A stretch of DNA of 64,000 nucleotides from Streptomyces sp. NBC_00239. Lineage in GTDB: Bacteria > Actinomycetota > Actinomycetes > Streptomycetales > Streptomycetaceae. Under the pieces are notes generated by a model. That model worked only from the letters and a program-made list of their open reading frames with translations, was not told where the DNA came from and did no database searches. Shown piece after piece: positions 51,383 through 59,933 of this stretch (within the stretch, counting starts at the first letter, position 1; every line of letters starts with the position of its first letter). The stretch covers positions 744,001 through 808,000 of the forward strand of contig NZ_CP108095.1 in NCBI RefSeq assembly GCF_036194065.1. Direction: 5' to 3'. Both the position numbers and the translations under genes were made by a program.

Positions 51383-51931
51383 ATGAACAACGAAACTCTC
51401 TGCGCCCCCCGACGCATCCGCTTCGTCGAGCTCAACGCGAAGGCCCTGCGGGCGCTTGCCGACGGCGACCTCGCCGGCGGCAGCGCCGAGGCCGGGGTCG
51501 CCCTCGACGAGCACTTCGTCAGCGACCGGGCCCGCTGGATCTTCGACTACCGCGCCAAGCAGCTCGCCGCGGACCCGTCCGCCGCGCCCTGGCTCACGCG
51601 GGCAGCGGTGTCGGAGCCGGACGGGACGGTCGTCGGCGACGCCGGGTTCCACGGTCCGCCGGACGAGTCGGGCATGGTCGAGGTCGGCTTCACGGTCGTG
51701 CCCGGCCACCGCCGCCGGGGGTACGCCCGCAGCATGCTGAGGGCACTCCTCGTCAGGGCCGCCTCCGAGCCCGGCGTCAGCACCGTGCGGGCCCGCATAA
51801 GGTCCGACAACGCCGCCTCCCTGGCCACCATCGCGGGCTTCGGTTTCACCCGCGTCGGCGAGCAGGGCAACGAGACCGACGGGATCGTGTTCGTCTTCGA
51901 GATCCCCGCAGCCGCGCTTCCGACGGCATAG
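51383..51931 (+). CDS. GNAT-family N-acetyltransferase
   Basis: A 182-residue acetyltransferase of the RimJ/RimL-like branch. SGMVEVGFTVVPGHRRRGYA supplies the acetyl-CoA motif (RRRGYA), followed by RSMLRALLVRAASEPG, RARIRSDNAASLATIAGFGF. The acceptor is unknown. It is a single gene 151 bases after the conflict-system protein, with no sign that it belongs to that unit. Confidence 0.87.
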   Translation: MNNETLCAPRRIRFVELNAKALRALADGDLAGGSAEAGVALDEHFVSDRARWIFDYRAKQLAADPSAAPWLTRAAVSEPDGTVVGDAGFHGPPDESGMVEVGFTVVPGHRRRGYARSMLRALLVRAASEPGVSTVRARIRSDNAASLATIAGFGFTRVGEQGNETDGIVFVFEIPAAALPTA

Positions 51932-51997
51932 CGCACCACCTCGGCGGACCGTAGGCCGTGCGCCGGTGCCACCGCGCGGATCGCGGCGGCCGGCGGT

Positions 51998-52945
51998 CTA
52001 CCGGGGTGGTGCGAGCGCGAAGACCGTGCCCCTCGACGAGGTGCTGTACACCGTGCCGTCCTGCACGATCAGCGTGTTCCAGAAGCCGGGGTCGCAGGCC
52101 ACGGTCTTCTGCGGGTCCCTGCGCCGGGCACTGCGCCAGATTTCGCGTCCCGGTCCCAGTACGGAGTCGTCGCCGCCCACGTAGCCCTCGACGAGCAACG
52201 CGTTCGACTCGGGGACCACCCGAAGGGTGTCGTATGCGGTGAACTGCCGGGTCCACAAGGTGTCTCCGGACCGTGCGTGCCGCGCGCGCAGCCCGCTGCC
52301 CGTGTCACCGGTCGCCGTGAACAGGGTGTCCCCCCATCACGGAAGCCCCGCTGAAGGTGGCGTCCGTGCGGCGCCGCTGCCAGCGGAACTTCCCGGTACT
52401 CGTGTCCACGGCGAGCAGCGTGCCCGAAGGACGCTCCTCGCCCCCTGTCGGCGTGTCCCGCCGCATGAGGTACGCGAGGCCGGTGGCGGGCGCGACCCCC
52501 ATGAGTTCGTGGCCGTCGCCGCTGCCTCCGGCCGCCAGGGATCCGACCTTGCCGGTGGCGCCGTCGAACCGCAGGACGCCCGCCTCTCCCTCGCACAGGA
52601 CGTCCGGCCCGGTGGCGGCGGCTCGTGTACGACGTTCCAGGCGATCGCGTACCCGGACTCGGCCTCGAACGGGCTGCGGCCCGTCGCCGCGTAGGCGAGC
52701 ACCGAACCGAGCGCGAACACGTCGGCGGCCCGGCCGGTCTCCTTCGGCGTACGGAACTGTTCGGGCGCCGTGAACGGCGGGGTCCCGATGACCACACCCG
52801 TCCGCGTGAGGGCGTCCGAGTCGGCGGCGCGGGAGATGCCGAAGTCGATGACCCGCGGGCCGTCGTCAGCCAGCAGGATGTTGCCGGGCTTGAGGTCCCG
52901 GTGGACGAGCCCGGCCCGGTGGATGTCGCGCAGCGCCACCGTGGC
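51998..52945 (-). pseudogene. Decayed Ser/Thr protein kinase with PQQ-like propeller
   Basis: Three successive minus-strand frames together read as one kinase. First comes [20 protein letters not shown] with [13 protein letters not shown] and [10 protein letters not shown], then, in a second frame, LCEGEAGVLRFDGATGKVGS to GKFRWQRRRTDATFSG, then, in a third, TLFTATGDTGSGLRARHARS to TLIVQDGTVYSTSSRGTVF. The kinase N-lobe (ATP loop and Lys) is absent; the frame begins at the alpha-E/HRD helix near 52945, next to the Zur box. The kinase C-lobe and most of the linker are missing, and a run of six G residues near 52330 marks the second shift. It is non-functional. Confidence 0.8.
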
Positions 52946-52962
52946 ATCCGTGGGGCTAGTAT

Positions 52963-52979
52963 ATGGAAATGGTTTCCAT
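52963..52979 (+). promoter_or_regulatory. Zur box upstream of rpmB
   Basis: ATGGAAA-TGG-TTTCCAT, a 17-base palindrome 38 bases before the rpmB start, fits the actinomycete Zur box (TGAAAAT-n-ATTTTCA type). Zinc-bound Zur would repress the rpmB-rpsN unit. Zur itself is not in the window. Confidence 0.72.
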
Positions 52980-53016
52980 TATCGATATGGAGCAGCAGAG
53001 AAAGGCAGGAATCGCC

Positions 53017-53256
53017 ATGTCCGCAGCCCGCTGTCAACTGACCGGCGCCGAGCCGGGGTTCGGCAACTCGATCTCCCACTCCCACCGGCGCACGTCGCGG
53101 CGCTTCGACCCGAACATCCAGCGCAAGCGCTACTGGCTCGCCGGCGAGGGGCGCCACGTCCGCCTGACGTTGAGCGCCAGGGCGATCAAGACGGTCGACG
53201 CCATCGGCATCGAGGCCGCCGTGGCGCGGATCCGGGCGCGGGGAGTGAAGGTCTGA
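53017..53256 (+). CDS. rpmB: 50S ribosomal protein L28, zinc-independent paralogue
   Basis: A 79-residue L28 ([60 protein letters not shown]). Only one Cys is present, so the zinc ribbon of the usual L28 is lost. Such C-minus versions replace zinc-bearing copies when zinc is scarce. The ATG at 53017 is preferred over the upstream ATG inside the Zur region because homologues begin here and AGGA is close. Its stop overlaps the rpsN start. Confidence 0.93.
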   Translation: MSAARCQLTGAEPGFGNSISHSHRRTSRRFDPNIQRKRYWLAGEGRHVRLTLSARAIKTVDAIGIEAAVARIRARGVKV

Positions 53257-53561
53257 TGGCGAAGAAGAGCAAGATCGCGCGGAACGAGAAGCGCAAGGAG
53301 GTCGTCGCGCGGTACTCCGCACGGCGGGCCGAGCTGAAGGAGGTCACCCGCCGCCCCTCGTCCACCGAGGCCGAGCGGCGCGGCGCGCTGACGGAGCTGC
53401 GCGGCCAGCCGCGCGACGCCAGCGCCACGCGCGTGCGCAATCGCGACGCGGTGGACGGCCGCCCGCGCGGCTACTTGCGGAAGTTCGGACTCTCCCGCGT
53501 GCGCGCCAGGCAGCAGGCCCACGCCGGCTTCCTCCCGGGCGTCACCAAGTCCTCCTGGTAG
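53256..53561 (+). CDS. rpsN: 30S ribosomal protein S14, zinc-independent paralogue
   Basis: A 101-residue S14 of the long, Cys-free type ([60 protein letters not shown]). Short zinc-binding S14 has about 61 residues and four Cys, so this copy substitutes for it under zinc limitation. It overlaps rpmB by one base (TGATG), and a strong terminator follows. Confidence 0.94.
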   Translation: MAKKSKIARNEKRKEVVARYSARRAELKEVTRRPSSTEAERRGALTELRGQPRDASATRVRNRDAVDGRPRGYLRKFGLSRVRARQQAHAGFLPGVTKSSW

Positions 53562-53585
53562 CCCGCCCGGCCGACGCTCCGCCCG

Positions 53586-53629
53586 GGCCCAAGCGCCCCG
53601 CCGCACGGATCCGGCGGGGCGCTTGGGCC
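53586..53629 (+). terminator. Terminator of rpmB-rpsN
   Basis: An 18-base perfect stem (GGCCCAAGCGCCCCGCCG and complement) closes an eight-base loop, 24 bases past rpsN. It splits the cluster into two transcription units, each with its own Zur box. Confidence 0.8.
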
Positions 53630-53734
53630 GTACCGGCAGGCGGCCGCCCTCTCGGGCAGCCGGCCCGGGGGCGACCAACCCCACGGAAGGCCGGCCCCGC
53701 AGAAGGCCGCCGAGCCCCACCATCCCCTCACTAT

Positions 53735-53755
53735 TGAAAATGATGGTCGTTTTCA
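53735..53755 (+). promoter_or_regulatory. Zur box upstream of rpmF
   Basis: TGAAAATGA-TGG-TCGTTTTCA, a nine-base inverted repeat with one mismatch, lies 42 bases before the rpmF start. The TGAAAAT half-site is close to the actinomycete Zur consensus. It would control rpmF and probably the genes downstream. Confidence 0.7.
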
Positions 53756-53797
53756 TGTAGGCTCACGCCGAACGCACCGACACCCCAGGAGATTCCG

Positions 53798-53968
53798 ATG
53801 GCCGTCCCCAAGCGGAAGATGTCCCGCAGCAACACCCGCCACCGCCGGGCCCAGTGGAAGGCCACGACCCCGCAGCTCGTCGCGGTCACGGTGGACGGGG
53901 TCGTGCACCGGGTTCCGCAGCGACTGGTGAGGGCGTACGAGCGGGGCCTGCTGCACGCCGAGGACTGA
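53798..53968 (+). CDS. rpmF: 50S ribosomal protein L32, Cys-free
   Basis: A 56-residue L32 ([40 protein letters not shown]). The zinc-binding cysteines of standard L32 are absent. It sits in the zinc-responsive cluster behind its own Zur box. The ATG is set by AGGAG about nine bases upstream and by homology. Confidence 0.92.
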   Translation: MAVPKRKMSRSNTRHRRAQWKATTPQLVAVTVDGVVHRVPQRLVRAYERGLLHAED

Positions 53969-54084
53969 TCCGGCGGAGCCGCCCGAACGCGCACTCCCCT
54001 GCCGGTCACCGTCCGGCCCGGCCCCGCCGTGCAGGACACCCGTACAGCCGTTGAACACGCTTCCCGTCATCGAAGGCCGAGGCC

Positions 54085-54249
54085 ATGGCACGTAACGAAG
54101 TACGCCCGATCATCAAGCTCCGCTCCACCGCCGGCACCGGCTACACGTACGTCACCCGCAAGAACCGGCGGAACGACCCCGACCGCATGGTGCTGCGGAA
54201 GTTCGACCCGGTGGTGCGGCGCCACGTGGACTTCCGCGAAGAGCGCTGA
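54085..54249 (+). CDS. rpmG: 50S ribosomal protein L33, zinc-independent paralogue
   Basis: A 54-residue L33 ([54 protein letters not shown]). The four Cys of zinc-type L33 are missing. It follows rpmF by 116 bases and precedes rpmE2 by 64, so it could be in the same transcript. Confidence 0.93.
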   Translation: MARNEVRPIIKLRSTAGTGYTYVTRKNRRNDPDRMVLRKFDPVVRRHVDFREER

Positions 54250-54313
54250 CCCCCGGCCGGCGCTGCGCGCGCCGTCCCCCCGAGAACACCCCCAGAGAAA
54301 GCCGCCCCACCCC

Positions 54314-54562
54314 ATGAAGCCTGGAATCCACCCCGCCTACGGGCCGGTCGTCTTCCGCGACAAGGCCGCCGACTTCGCCTTCCTGACCCGCTCGACCGCC
54401 ACCGGCGACAAGACCGTCGAGTGGGAGGACGGCAACACCTACCCGGTCATCGACGTCGAGATCTCCTCCGCGAGCCACCCCTTCTACACCGGCACCGCCC
54501 GCGTCCTGGACACCGCCGGCCGCGTCGAGCGCTTCGAGCGCCGCTACGGAGGTCGCAGGTGA
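54314..54562 (+). CDS. rpmE2: 50S ribosomal protein L31 type B
   Basis: An 82-residue type B L31 ([60 protein letters not shown]). Type B lacks the CxxC zinc site of type A and displaces it from ribosomes in zinc deficiency. The last codons overlap the GTG start of the COG0523 gene (GTGA). Confidence 0.94.
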   Translation: MKPGIHPAYGPVVFRDKAADFAFLTRSTATGDKTVEWEDGNTYPVIDVEISSASHPFYTGTARVLDTAGRVERFERRYGGRR

Positions 54563-55701
54563 CCCTCCCCGTCGTGATCGTCGGCGGCATGCACCGCGAC
54601 GCCCGCAAGGAGACCGTCGAGCACCTGCTGCGCGCGGTGCCGGGCAGCATCGCCCTGCACCACGACCTGTCCGCGGCCGCCGGCGGCGCCGTGCTGCGCA
54701 CGCTGCGCGATTCCGGGGGCGCGATATCCGCCGACGAGACTCCGCTCGTCAACGACTGCGCCTGCTGCGCCCTGCGCGAGGACCTCGTCCCGGAGCTGGA
54801 ACGGCTGGCGGCCGGCGGGCTCACCCGCCTGGCCGTGGTCGAACTCTGGGACTCGGTCGAGCCCCGGGCGATGGCCGAAGTCGTCGCCGCCCACTCCGGT
54901 GACAATCTCGAACTCACCAATGTCATCACGGCCGTTGACCCGGCCCTCGCGCTGCCCTGCCTCGGCAACGGAGACGACCTCGCCGAAGCCGGACTCGCCG
55001 CGGCAGCCACCGACCGGCGGACCGTCGGCGACACGTGGGCCCGGCAGCTCGAATACGCGCCGGTCCTCGCCGTCGCCGACAGCGAGGAGGCCGACGACGA
55101 GGACCGCGCCCTCCTCGCCCAACTCCACCCGACGGCCCGTCAAGTCCCGACCGGTTCCAGCGAACTCACGCGCCTGGCCTTCGCCGGCTTCGACGTGGAG
55201 ACGGCCGCCGCCGCCCAGCATCCCGCATGCGCGCTGCTCCCCCAGGACGCCGACGAGGCCGGCGTCGCCACGCTGGTCTGGCAGCGCCGCCGGCCGTTCC
55301 ACCCCGAGCGGCTCTACCAGGCCCTGGAAGACCTGACCTGCGCCGCGGCCCGCAGCCGCGGCCGGTTCTGGCTCGCCGACCGCCCCGACACCCTCCTCGC
55401 CTGGGACGCCGCCGGTGGCGCGCTGTGCGTGGAGAACGCGGGACCCTGGCTGGCCTCGCTCCCCGACGCCGCCTGGGAGCTGGTCCCCGCCATGCGCCGG
55501 GCCGCGGCGGCCCTCGACTGGGACCCCGAGCACGGCGACTGCTGCCAGCACCTGGTCTTCACCTCTCCCGGCCTCGACCGCGACGGGATCGAACAGCTCC
55601 TGGAGTCATGCCTGTTGACCGAGGCGGAGTACACGGCCGGGCGGGAGGCGTGGAAGGAGCTCCCCGCCGCCTTCGCCCCGCTGCTCGACCCCGTGTCCTG
55701 A
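54559..55701 (+). CDS. COG0523/CobW-like putative zinc metallochaperone with altered P-loop
   Basis: A 380-residue protein of the CobW/COG0523 group that accompanies rpmE2 in actinomycetes. The metal motif CxCC is present ([13 protein letters not shown], near residue 73). At the N-terminus the nucleotide loop is [20 protein letters not shown], where the usual GxxxxGKT/S is replaced, so GTP binding may be lost. The C-terminal domain ([24 protein letters not shown]) is normal. It probably helps allocate zinc. GTG start with GGAGG six bases upstream, four-base overlap with rpmE2. Confidence 0.88.
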   Translation: MTLPVVIVGGMHRDARKETVEHLLRAVPGSIALHHDLSAAAGGAVLRTLRDSGGAISADETPLVNDCACCALREDLVPELERLAAGGLTRLAVVELWDSVEPRAMAEVVAAHSGDNLELTNVITAVDPALALPCLGNGDDLAEAGLAAAATDRRTVGDTWARQLEYAPVLAVADSEEADDEDRALLAQLHPTARQVPTGSSELTRLAFAGFDVETAAAAQHPACALLPQDADEAGVATLVWQRRRPFHPERLYQALEDLTCAAARSRGRFWLADRPDTLLAWDAAGGALCVENAGPWLASLPDAAWELVPAMRRAAAALDWDPEHGDCCQHLVFTSPGLDRDGIEQLLESCLLTEAEYTAGREAWKELPAAFAPLLDPVS

Positions 55702-55828
55702 CCCGTACGACCCGTAGGACTTGGACGAACCGGGCTACTTGGACGACCCGGGCGCCCCGTAGAACCCGTACGACCCATCCGCCCCTGACTCACCCGCACC
55801 CCCGAGTCCCCTACCCCGAGGAGCCCCC

Positions 55829-56065
55829 ATGCCCCGCCGTCCCTCCCCCGGCACGCCGCTGAGGTCCCGTCCCAACCCGCTGGACACGGCGGGCGTCACG
55901 TACATCGACTACAAAGACACCGATCTGCTGCGGAAGTTCGTCTCCGACCGCGGCAAGATCCGCGGCCGGCGGGTCACCCGCGTCACGGCGCAGCAGCAGC
56001 GTCAACTCGCCCTGGCGATCAAGAACGCCCGCGAGATGGCCCTGCTCCCGTACGCCGGCCGATAG
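55829..56065 (+). CDS. rpsR: 30S ribosomal protein S18, zinc-independent paralogue
   Basis: A 78-residue S18 ([60 protein letters not shown]). Cys residues of zinc-type S18 are absent. GAGGAG just before the ATG sets the start. The spacer from the COG0523 gene has repeated CGTACGACCC and GGACGA words and no gene. Confidence 0.93.
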   Translation: MPRRPSPGTPLRSRPNPLDTAGVTYIDYKDTDLLRKFVSDRGKIRGRRVTRVTAQQQRQLALAIKNAREMALLPYAGR

Positions 56066-56092
56066 CGGACGGCGGCCTCGGGCAGCACGGAA

Positions 56093-56118
56093 CCCCCGCC
56101 ACCTGTCGGTGGCGGGGG
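56093..56118 (+). terminator. Terminator of rpsR
   Basis: CCCCCGCCACC and its complement form an 11-base stem with a four-base TGTC loop, 28 bases past the stop. Confidence 0.78.
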
Positions 56119-56146
56119 CGTTCGCCGTTCGCCGTCAGAAGGCCCA

Positions 56147-56484
<338 letters not shown>

Positions 56485-56493
56485 GCGCTCCTC

Positions 56494-56649
56494 CTAGCCG
56501 GCCTTCCCAGACCCGTGGCAGTTGTTGCACGAACCCGTCCACTGCCGGACGACGGGCCGCTGATGACCCTTCTCGTCCGTCTCCACCGAGTGCTCGGTGT
56601 GCTCCGTCAACCCGGAGCCGGCACACGGCTGGCAAGGAGTGTCACTCAT
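56494..56649 (-). CDS. Small DnaJ-type zinc-finger-like protein
   Basis: A 51-residue protein with two CxxCxGxG-type repeats (PCQPCAGSGLTEH, SCNNCHGSGKAG) flanking a polar loop (VETDEKGHQRPVVRQW). This is half of the DnaJ cysteine-rich zinc-binding region and would fold on one zinc ion. Start at MSDTPC; the extension upstream lacks homology-like sequence. Similar single-finger proteins occur in actinomycetes with unknown roles. Confidence 0.72.
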   Translation of the reverse strand: MSDTPCQPCAGSGLTEHTEHSVETDEKGHQRPVVRQWTGSCNNCHGSGKAG

Positions 56650-56774
56650 CCGCCCAGCATGGCGCAGACCCCGCGCCGGTGAGAAGACAACGGTGCGTCC
56701 CGCCACCCGGAAGTGGCGGGTTTCGGTCGGGTGCGGGGCGGCGGCGCGGCAGGGCCGGGCGCTGGCGGCGCGGG

Positions 56775-57548
56775 CTACAACACGTCGCCGCCGATCCCCG
56801 CGTACGCGGTGCGCAGGGTGTCGATGATCTCGTGGGACTCCGGCAGGTCGACGCCGTCGATGCGGCTGACGGCGCGGACGCCGATGGCCGCGTTGGTGGC
56901 GAAGGCCGCCCGCACGGTCGCCAGCTCGCTCAGCCGCACCGGCCTCGTCACGTGGCCATGTGCGTCCTTCAGCAGTTCCCTCGTGACGCCGGCGAGACTG
57001 TCGGCGTCCGGCCAGACGACCTGGCTGCCGTCGAAGAAGCCGATGTTCCAGGTGCCGCCCTCCGAGATGCCGCCGGCCGCGTCGACGAAGAGCGCGTCGT
57101 CGAAGCCGCCGAGCTGGGCCTGGCGCCGGTGGTGCAGGCTCGCGAAGAGACCGACGCTCTTCACTTCCGGTACGTCACGCGCGTACGTCACCGAACGTAC
57201 CCGCAGCGGTGGGAGCGGGAGCTCCCCGGCCGGCCTCGACGTCACCAGGACGTGCGGGTCCTTCGCCGTCGCCGGGTGCCCGAGGTCGAGGCCGGGGTCG
57301 AAGACCGTGACGCGGACCGTGGTGGATCCCGTTCCGGGCACGGCGCGACGGGCGAGCTCGCGCACCCGCCGCGGGTCGAGGTCGACGCCGAAGAGCGTCC
57401 GGCAGTCCCTCCGAAGCCGCTCCATGTGCAGGGCCAGACCGCGCACCCGCCCGTCGTCGACGCGCATGGTCGTGAAGTGGCCGTAGTTGGTCAGCGCCAG
57501 GTTCTGGAGCTGGCCGAGCCCGACCGGCTCTCCGTTGAGTTCCGCCAT
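56775..57548 (-). CDS. Class IV aminotransferase (PLP), aminodeoxychorismate-lyase-like
   Basis: A 257-residue fold-type IV PLP enzyme. The PLP lysine is in VPEVKSVGLFASLHHRRQAQ, and the phosphate-binding loop is GGISEGGTWNIGFF followed by RAAFATNAAIGVRAV. N-terminal GHFTTMRVDDGRVRGLALHM is typical. Family members are branched-chain or D-amino-acid transaminases and 4-amino-4-deoxychorismate lyases; this stand-alone copy has unknown substrate. Confidence 0.86.
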   Translation of the reverse strand: MAELNGEPVGLGQLQNLALTNYGHFTTMRVDDGRVRGLALHMERLRRDCRTLFGVDLDPRRVRELARRAVPGTGSTTVRVTVFDPGLDLGHPATAKDPHVLVTSRPAGELPLPPLRVRSVTYARDVPEVKSVGLFASLHHRRQAQLGGFDDALFVDAAGGISEGGTWNIGFFDGSQVVWPDADSLAGVTRELLKDAHGHVTRPVRLSELATVRAAFATNAAIGVRAVSRIDGVDLPESHEIIDTLRTAYAGIGGDVL

Positions 57549-57683
57549 ACGGCCAGGGTGCCACCCCGATCACGGCGCTCGGACCCGCAGTCGCTCGACG
57601 ACGGCCGGCGGGCGCAGGCCGTCAGGGGCAGGAGGCGCGGGGCGTCGGGTGCGGGAAGACCGGCTCCACGGGCCAGCACGGGG

Positions 57684-58409
57684 TCAGGTGGGGCGGTGGG
57701 TCCGGCGGTGCCACCAGTGGGTGCGGCGGGGGTGTACGGCCCGCCCCAGGCGCAGGCCGATCAGCAAGTACCCGAGGAGCGCTCCGGCCGTGTTCAGGAT
57801 GACGTCGTCGATGTCGAAGACGCGTCCGGTGACGAGGGCGCCCTGGGTGAGCTCCACCAGGGTCATCAGGCAGACCGTCACGGCGGCGACCCGCAGCAGC
57901 CCGCGGGCCGGGGGCAGCAGGACGGGCAGGAGCACCCCGAACGGCAGGCCCAGCAGCAGGTTGCCGCCGAGCTGGCGCACCGCGTCGATGGTCGACGTGC
58001 CGTGCAGGTAGGCGCTGATCGAACGGCCGGGGTGGACGTTGCTGTGCACGAGGGCCGCCGAGGCGGCGGACGGTTCCATGGTGAGCCGGGTCAGGACCAT
58101 GCTGAACAGGACGGTCCCGATGAAGGCGGCCACCATGGCCAGCGCCCGGACGGCCGGATGAGCCGGTCCCCTGCGCCTCCCGGAATCGGGTACGGCCGGG
58201 CGTTCCGGGTCCCCGCCCCTACCGGAAGCGGGTACCGCCGGGTCCGCCGGGCCCTCGTGCCTCCCGGAATCGGGTACGACCGGGCGTTCGGGGTCCCCGT
58301 GCCTCCCTGAGGCGGGTACGGCCCTCCCCGGGGCGGGTACGCCCCGTTCCGCCGGTTGCTCGTCGTGTCGCCGCTTCCGCTGCCGCTCGTACCACCGCCG
58401 CCATGTCAT
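57684..58409 (-). CDS. VanZ-family membrane protein with repetitive N-terminus
   Basis: A 241-residue protein. The C-terminal 150 residues are a VanZ domain with four hydrophobic segments (VAAFIGTVLFSMVLTRLTME, QLGGNLLLGLPFGVLLPVLL, VAAVTVCLMTLVELTQGALV, FDIDDVILNTAGALLGYLLI). ELTQ and DIDDVILN are the conserved motifs. VanZ-like proteins are linked to teicoplanin resistance or lipid-carrier handling. The N-terminus is a cytoplasmic repeat of Pro/Gly/Ser/Arg words such as VPASGR and VPDSGR, encoded by direct DNA repeats near 58180-58330. Confidence 0.84.
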   Translation of the reverse strand: MTWRRWYERQRKRRHDEQPAERGVPAPGRAVPASGRHGDPERPVVPDSGRHEGPADPAVPASGRGGDPERPAVPDSGRRRGPAHPAVRALAMVAAFIGTVLFSMVLTRLTMEPSAASAALVHSNVHPGRSISAYLHGTSTIDAVRQLGGNLLLGLPFGVLLPVLLPPARGLLRVAAVTVCLMTLVELTQGALVTGRVFDIDDVILNTAGALLGYLLIGLRLGRAVHPRRTHWWHRRTHRPT

Positions 58410-58681
58410 GTCTGCGCGCCTACCCCGGGAACGGGGCCTTACGCGGGCGCTCCTGACGATGGGTCATGCGTGAGCGGAGAGGGACCGGGCCGACGCGGCG
58501 TCATGAGCCGCTCCGGGGAGCGGTCGGCGGCGGAGCGGGTGCGCCCCTTCGCTCGCCGCGCGGATGGCGGGGTGCGGACCTACGATGGTGGCGTCGCCCT
58601 GGCCCCTCCTGACCCCCAGGCCCCCTGTGCGGCAGGACGGCAGGCAGGGCTGCGGGACGGCACGAGGCAGGAGGGCAGTCC

Positions 58682-59926
58682 ATGAAACCCAGCCGGATGT
58701 CCTTGCGCCGGGCCTGTGCGCTCGCGGCGGCAGCGAGCGTGTTGGCCGTGCCTGCCGTGGCGGGTCCGGCGTTCGCCGCGGCCCCGGCGGCGCAGAGCGT
58801 GCTCGCCGCCCCGTCCCCCGCGCCCTCCCCGTCCGCCGACGACTCGGCGTTCCCCGAGTTGACCCCGGCCGTCGCGGCCCGGCTGGACGACGCCGTACGC
58901 GAGACCATGCGCAAGGCGAACGTGCCGGGTGTCATCGTGGGACTGTGGGCCCCGGGCAAGGGGAGTTACGTGAAGGCGTTCGGCGTGGCCGACAAGCAGA
59001 CCGGCGCGCCCATGACCCCCGATCTCTACATGCGCATCGGCAGCGAGACCAAGACGTTCACCGTGACGGCCCTGCTGCGGCTCGTCGACCAGAAGAAGAT
59101 GAACCTGGACGACACCATCGGCACCTACGTGTCGGGCGTTCCGAACGGTGACCGCATCACTCTTCGCCAACTGGCGGGCATGCGCAGCGGGTTGTTCAAC
59201 TATGCCAACGACGACGCCTTCAACAAGAAGCTCGACACGCTCCCCACCAGCCCGTTCACGCCACAGCAGTTGCTCGACTACGCCTACACCCACCCGGTGC
59301 AGTTCGAGCCGGGCGCGAAGTTCGACTACTCCAACACCAACCTGATCCTGATCGGCCTGGCGATCGAGAAGGTCACCGGCCGGCCGTTCCAGGACGTCAT
59401 GCGGGACGAGGTCCTCGAACCGGCCGGGCTGCGCCACACGATCTTCCCGACCGGGGAGGAGTTCCCCGCGCCGCACGCGCACGGCTACACCGCCCAGACC
59501 ACGTCCGGCAGCATCGAGGACGCGACCGACCTCAATCCGTCCTGGGGCTGGGCCGCCGGGGCCATCATCTCCGACCTCCGGGACCTGCGCCGCTGGGCCG
59601 GGATCCTGGCCGAGGGGACGCTGCTCACGCCCGCGACCCAGGCCGAGCGCGTGAAGATGCTGCCGATCGGCATCCCCGGGGCGAGCTACGGCCTGGGCAT
59701 CTTCGACGTCAACGGCTGGATCGGGCACGACGGTTCGAACCCCGGGTACGAAAGCCTGGTCGTGTACCTGCCCGAGGCGAAGGCGACCATGGTCATCCTC
59801 CTCAACACCGACGTCCTCACGGAAGGCAAGGAGCCGAGCGCGATCCTCGGCCAGGCCGTCACCCGTGTCGTGACCCCCGAGCACGTGTACCCCGGCCCCA
59901 AACCGGTGACACCCGGCATCAACTGA
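58682..59926 (+). CDS. Secreted serine hydrolase, D-alanyl-D-alanine carboxypeptidase-like
   Basis: A 414-residue exported protein. Signal peptide to about residue 33 (ending PAFAA). Beta-lactamase-fold motifs are IGSETKTFT (SxxK), FDYSNTNLI (YxN) and WIGHDGSNPGY (HxG). GMRSGLFNYA and PAGLRHTIFP are typical of the R61-type DD-peptidase/EstB group, which trims peptidoglycan stem peptides or hydrolyses D-amino-acid peptides. The stop is seven bases from the convergent kinase gene. Confidence 0.9.
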   Translation: MKPSRMSLRRACALAAAASVLAVPAVAGPAFAAAPAAQSVLAAPSPAPSPSADDSAFPELTPAVAARLDDAVRETMRKANVPGVIVGLWAPGKGSYVKAFGVADKQTGAPMTPDLYMRIGSETKTFTVTALLRLVDQKKMNLDDTIGTYVSGVPNGDRITLRQLAGMRSGLFNYANDDAFNKKLDTLPTSPFTPQQLLDYAYTHPVQFEPGAKFDYSNTNLILIGLAIEKVTGRPFQDVMRDEVLEPAGLRHTIFPTGEEFPAPHAHGYTAQTTSGSIEDATDLNPSWGWAAGAIISDLRDLRRWAGILAEGTLLTPATQAERVKMLPIGIPGASYGLGIFDVNGWIGHDGSNPGYESLVVYLPEAKATMVILLNTDVLTEGKEPSAILGQAVTRVVTPEHVYPGPKPVTPGIN

Positions 59927-59933
59927 TCCCGCG

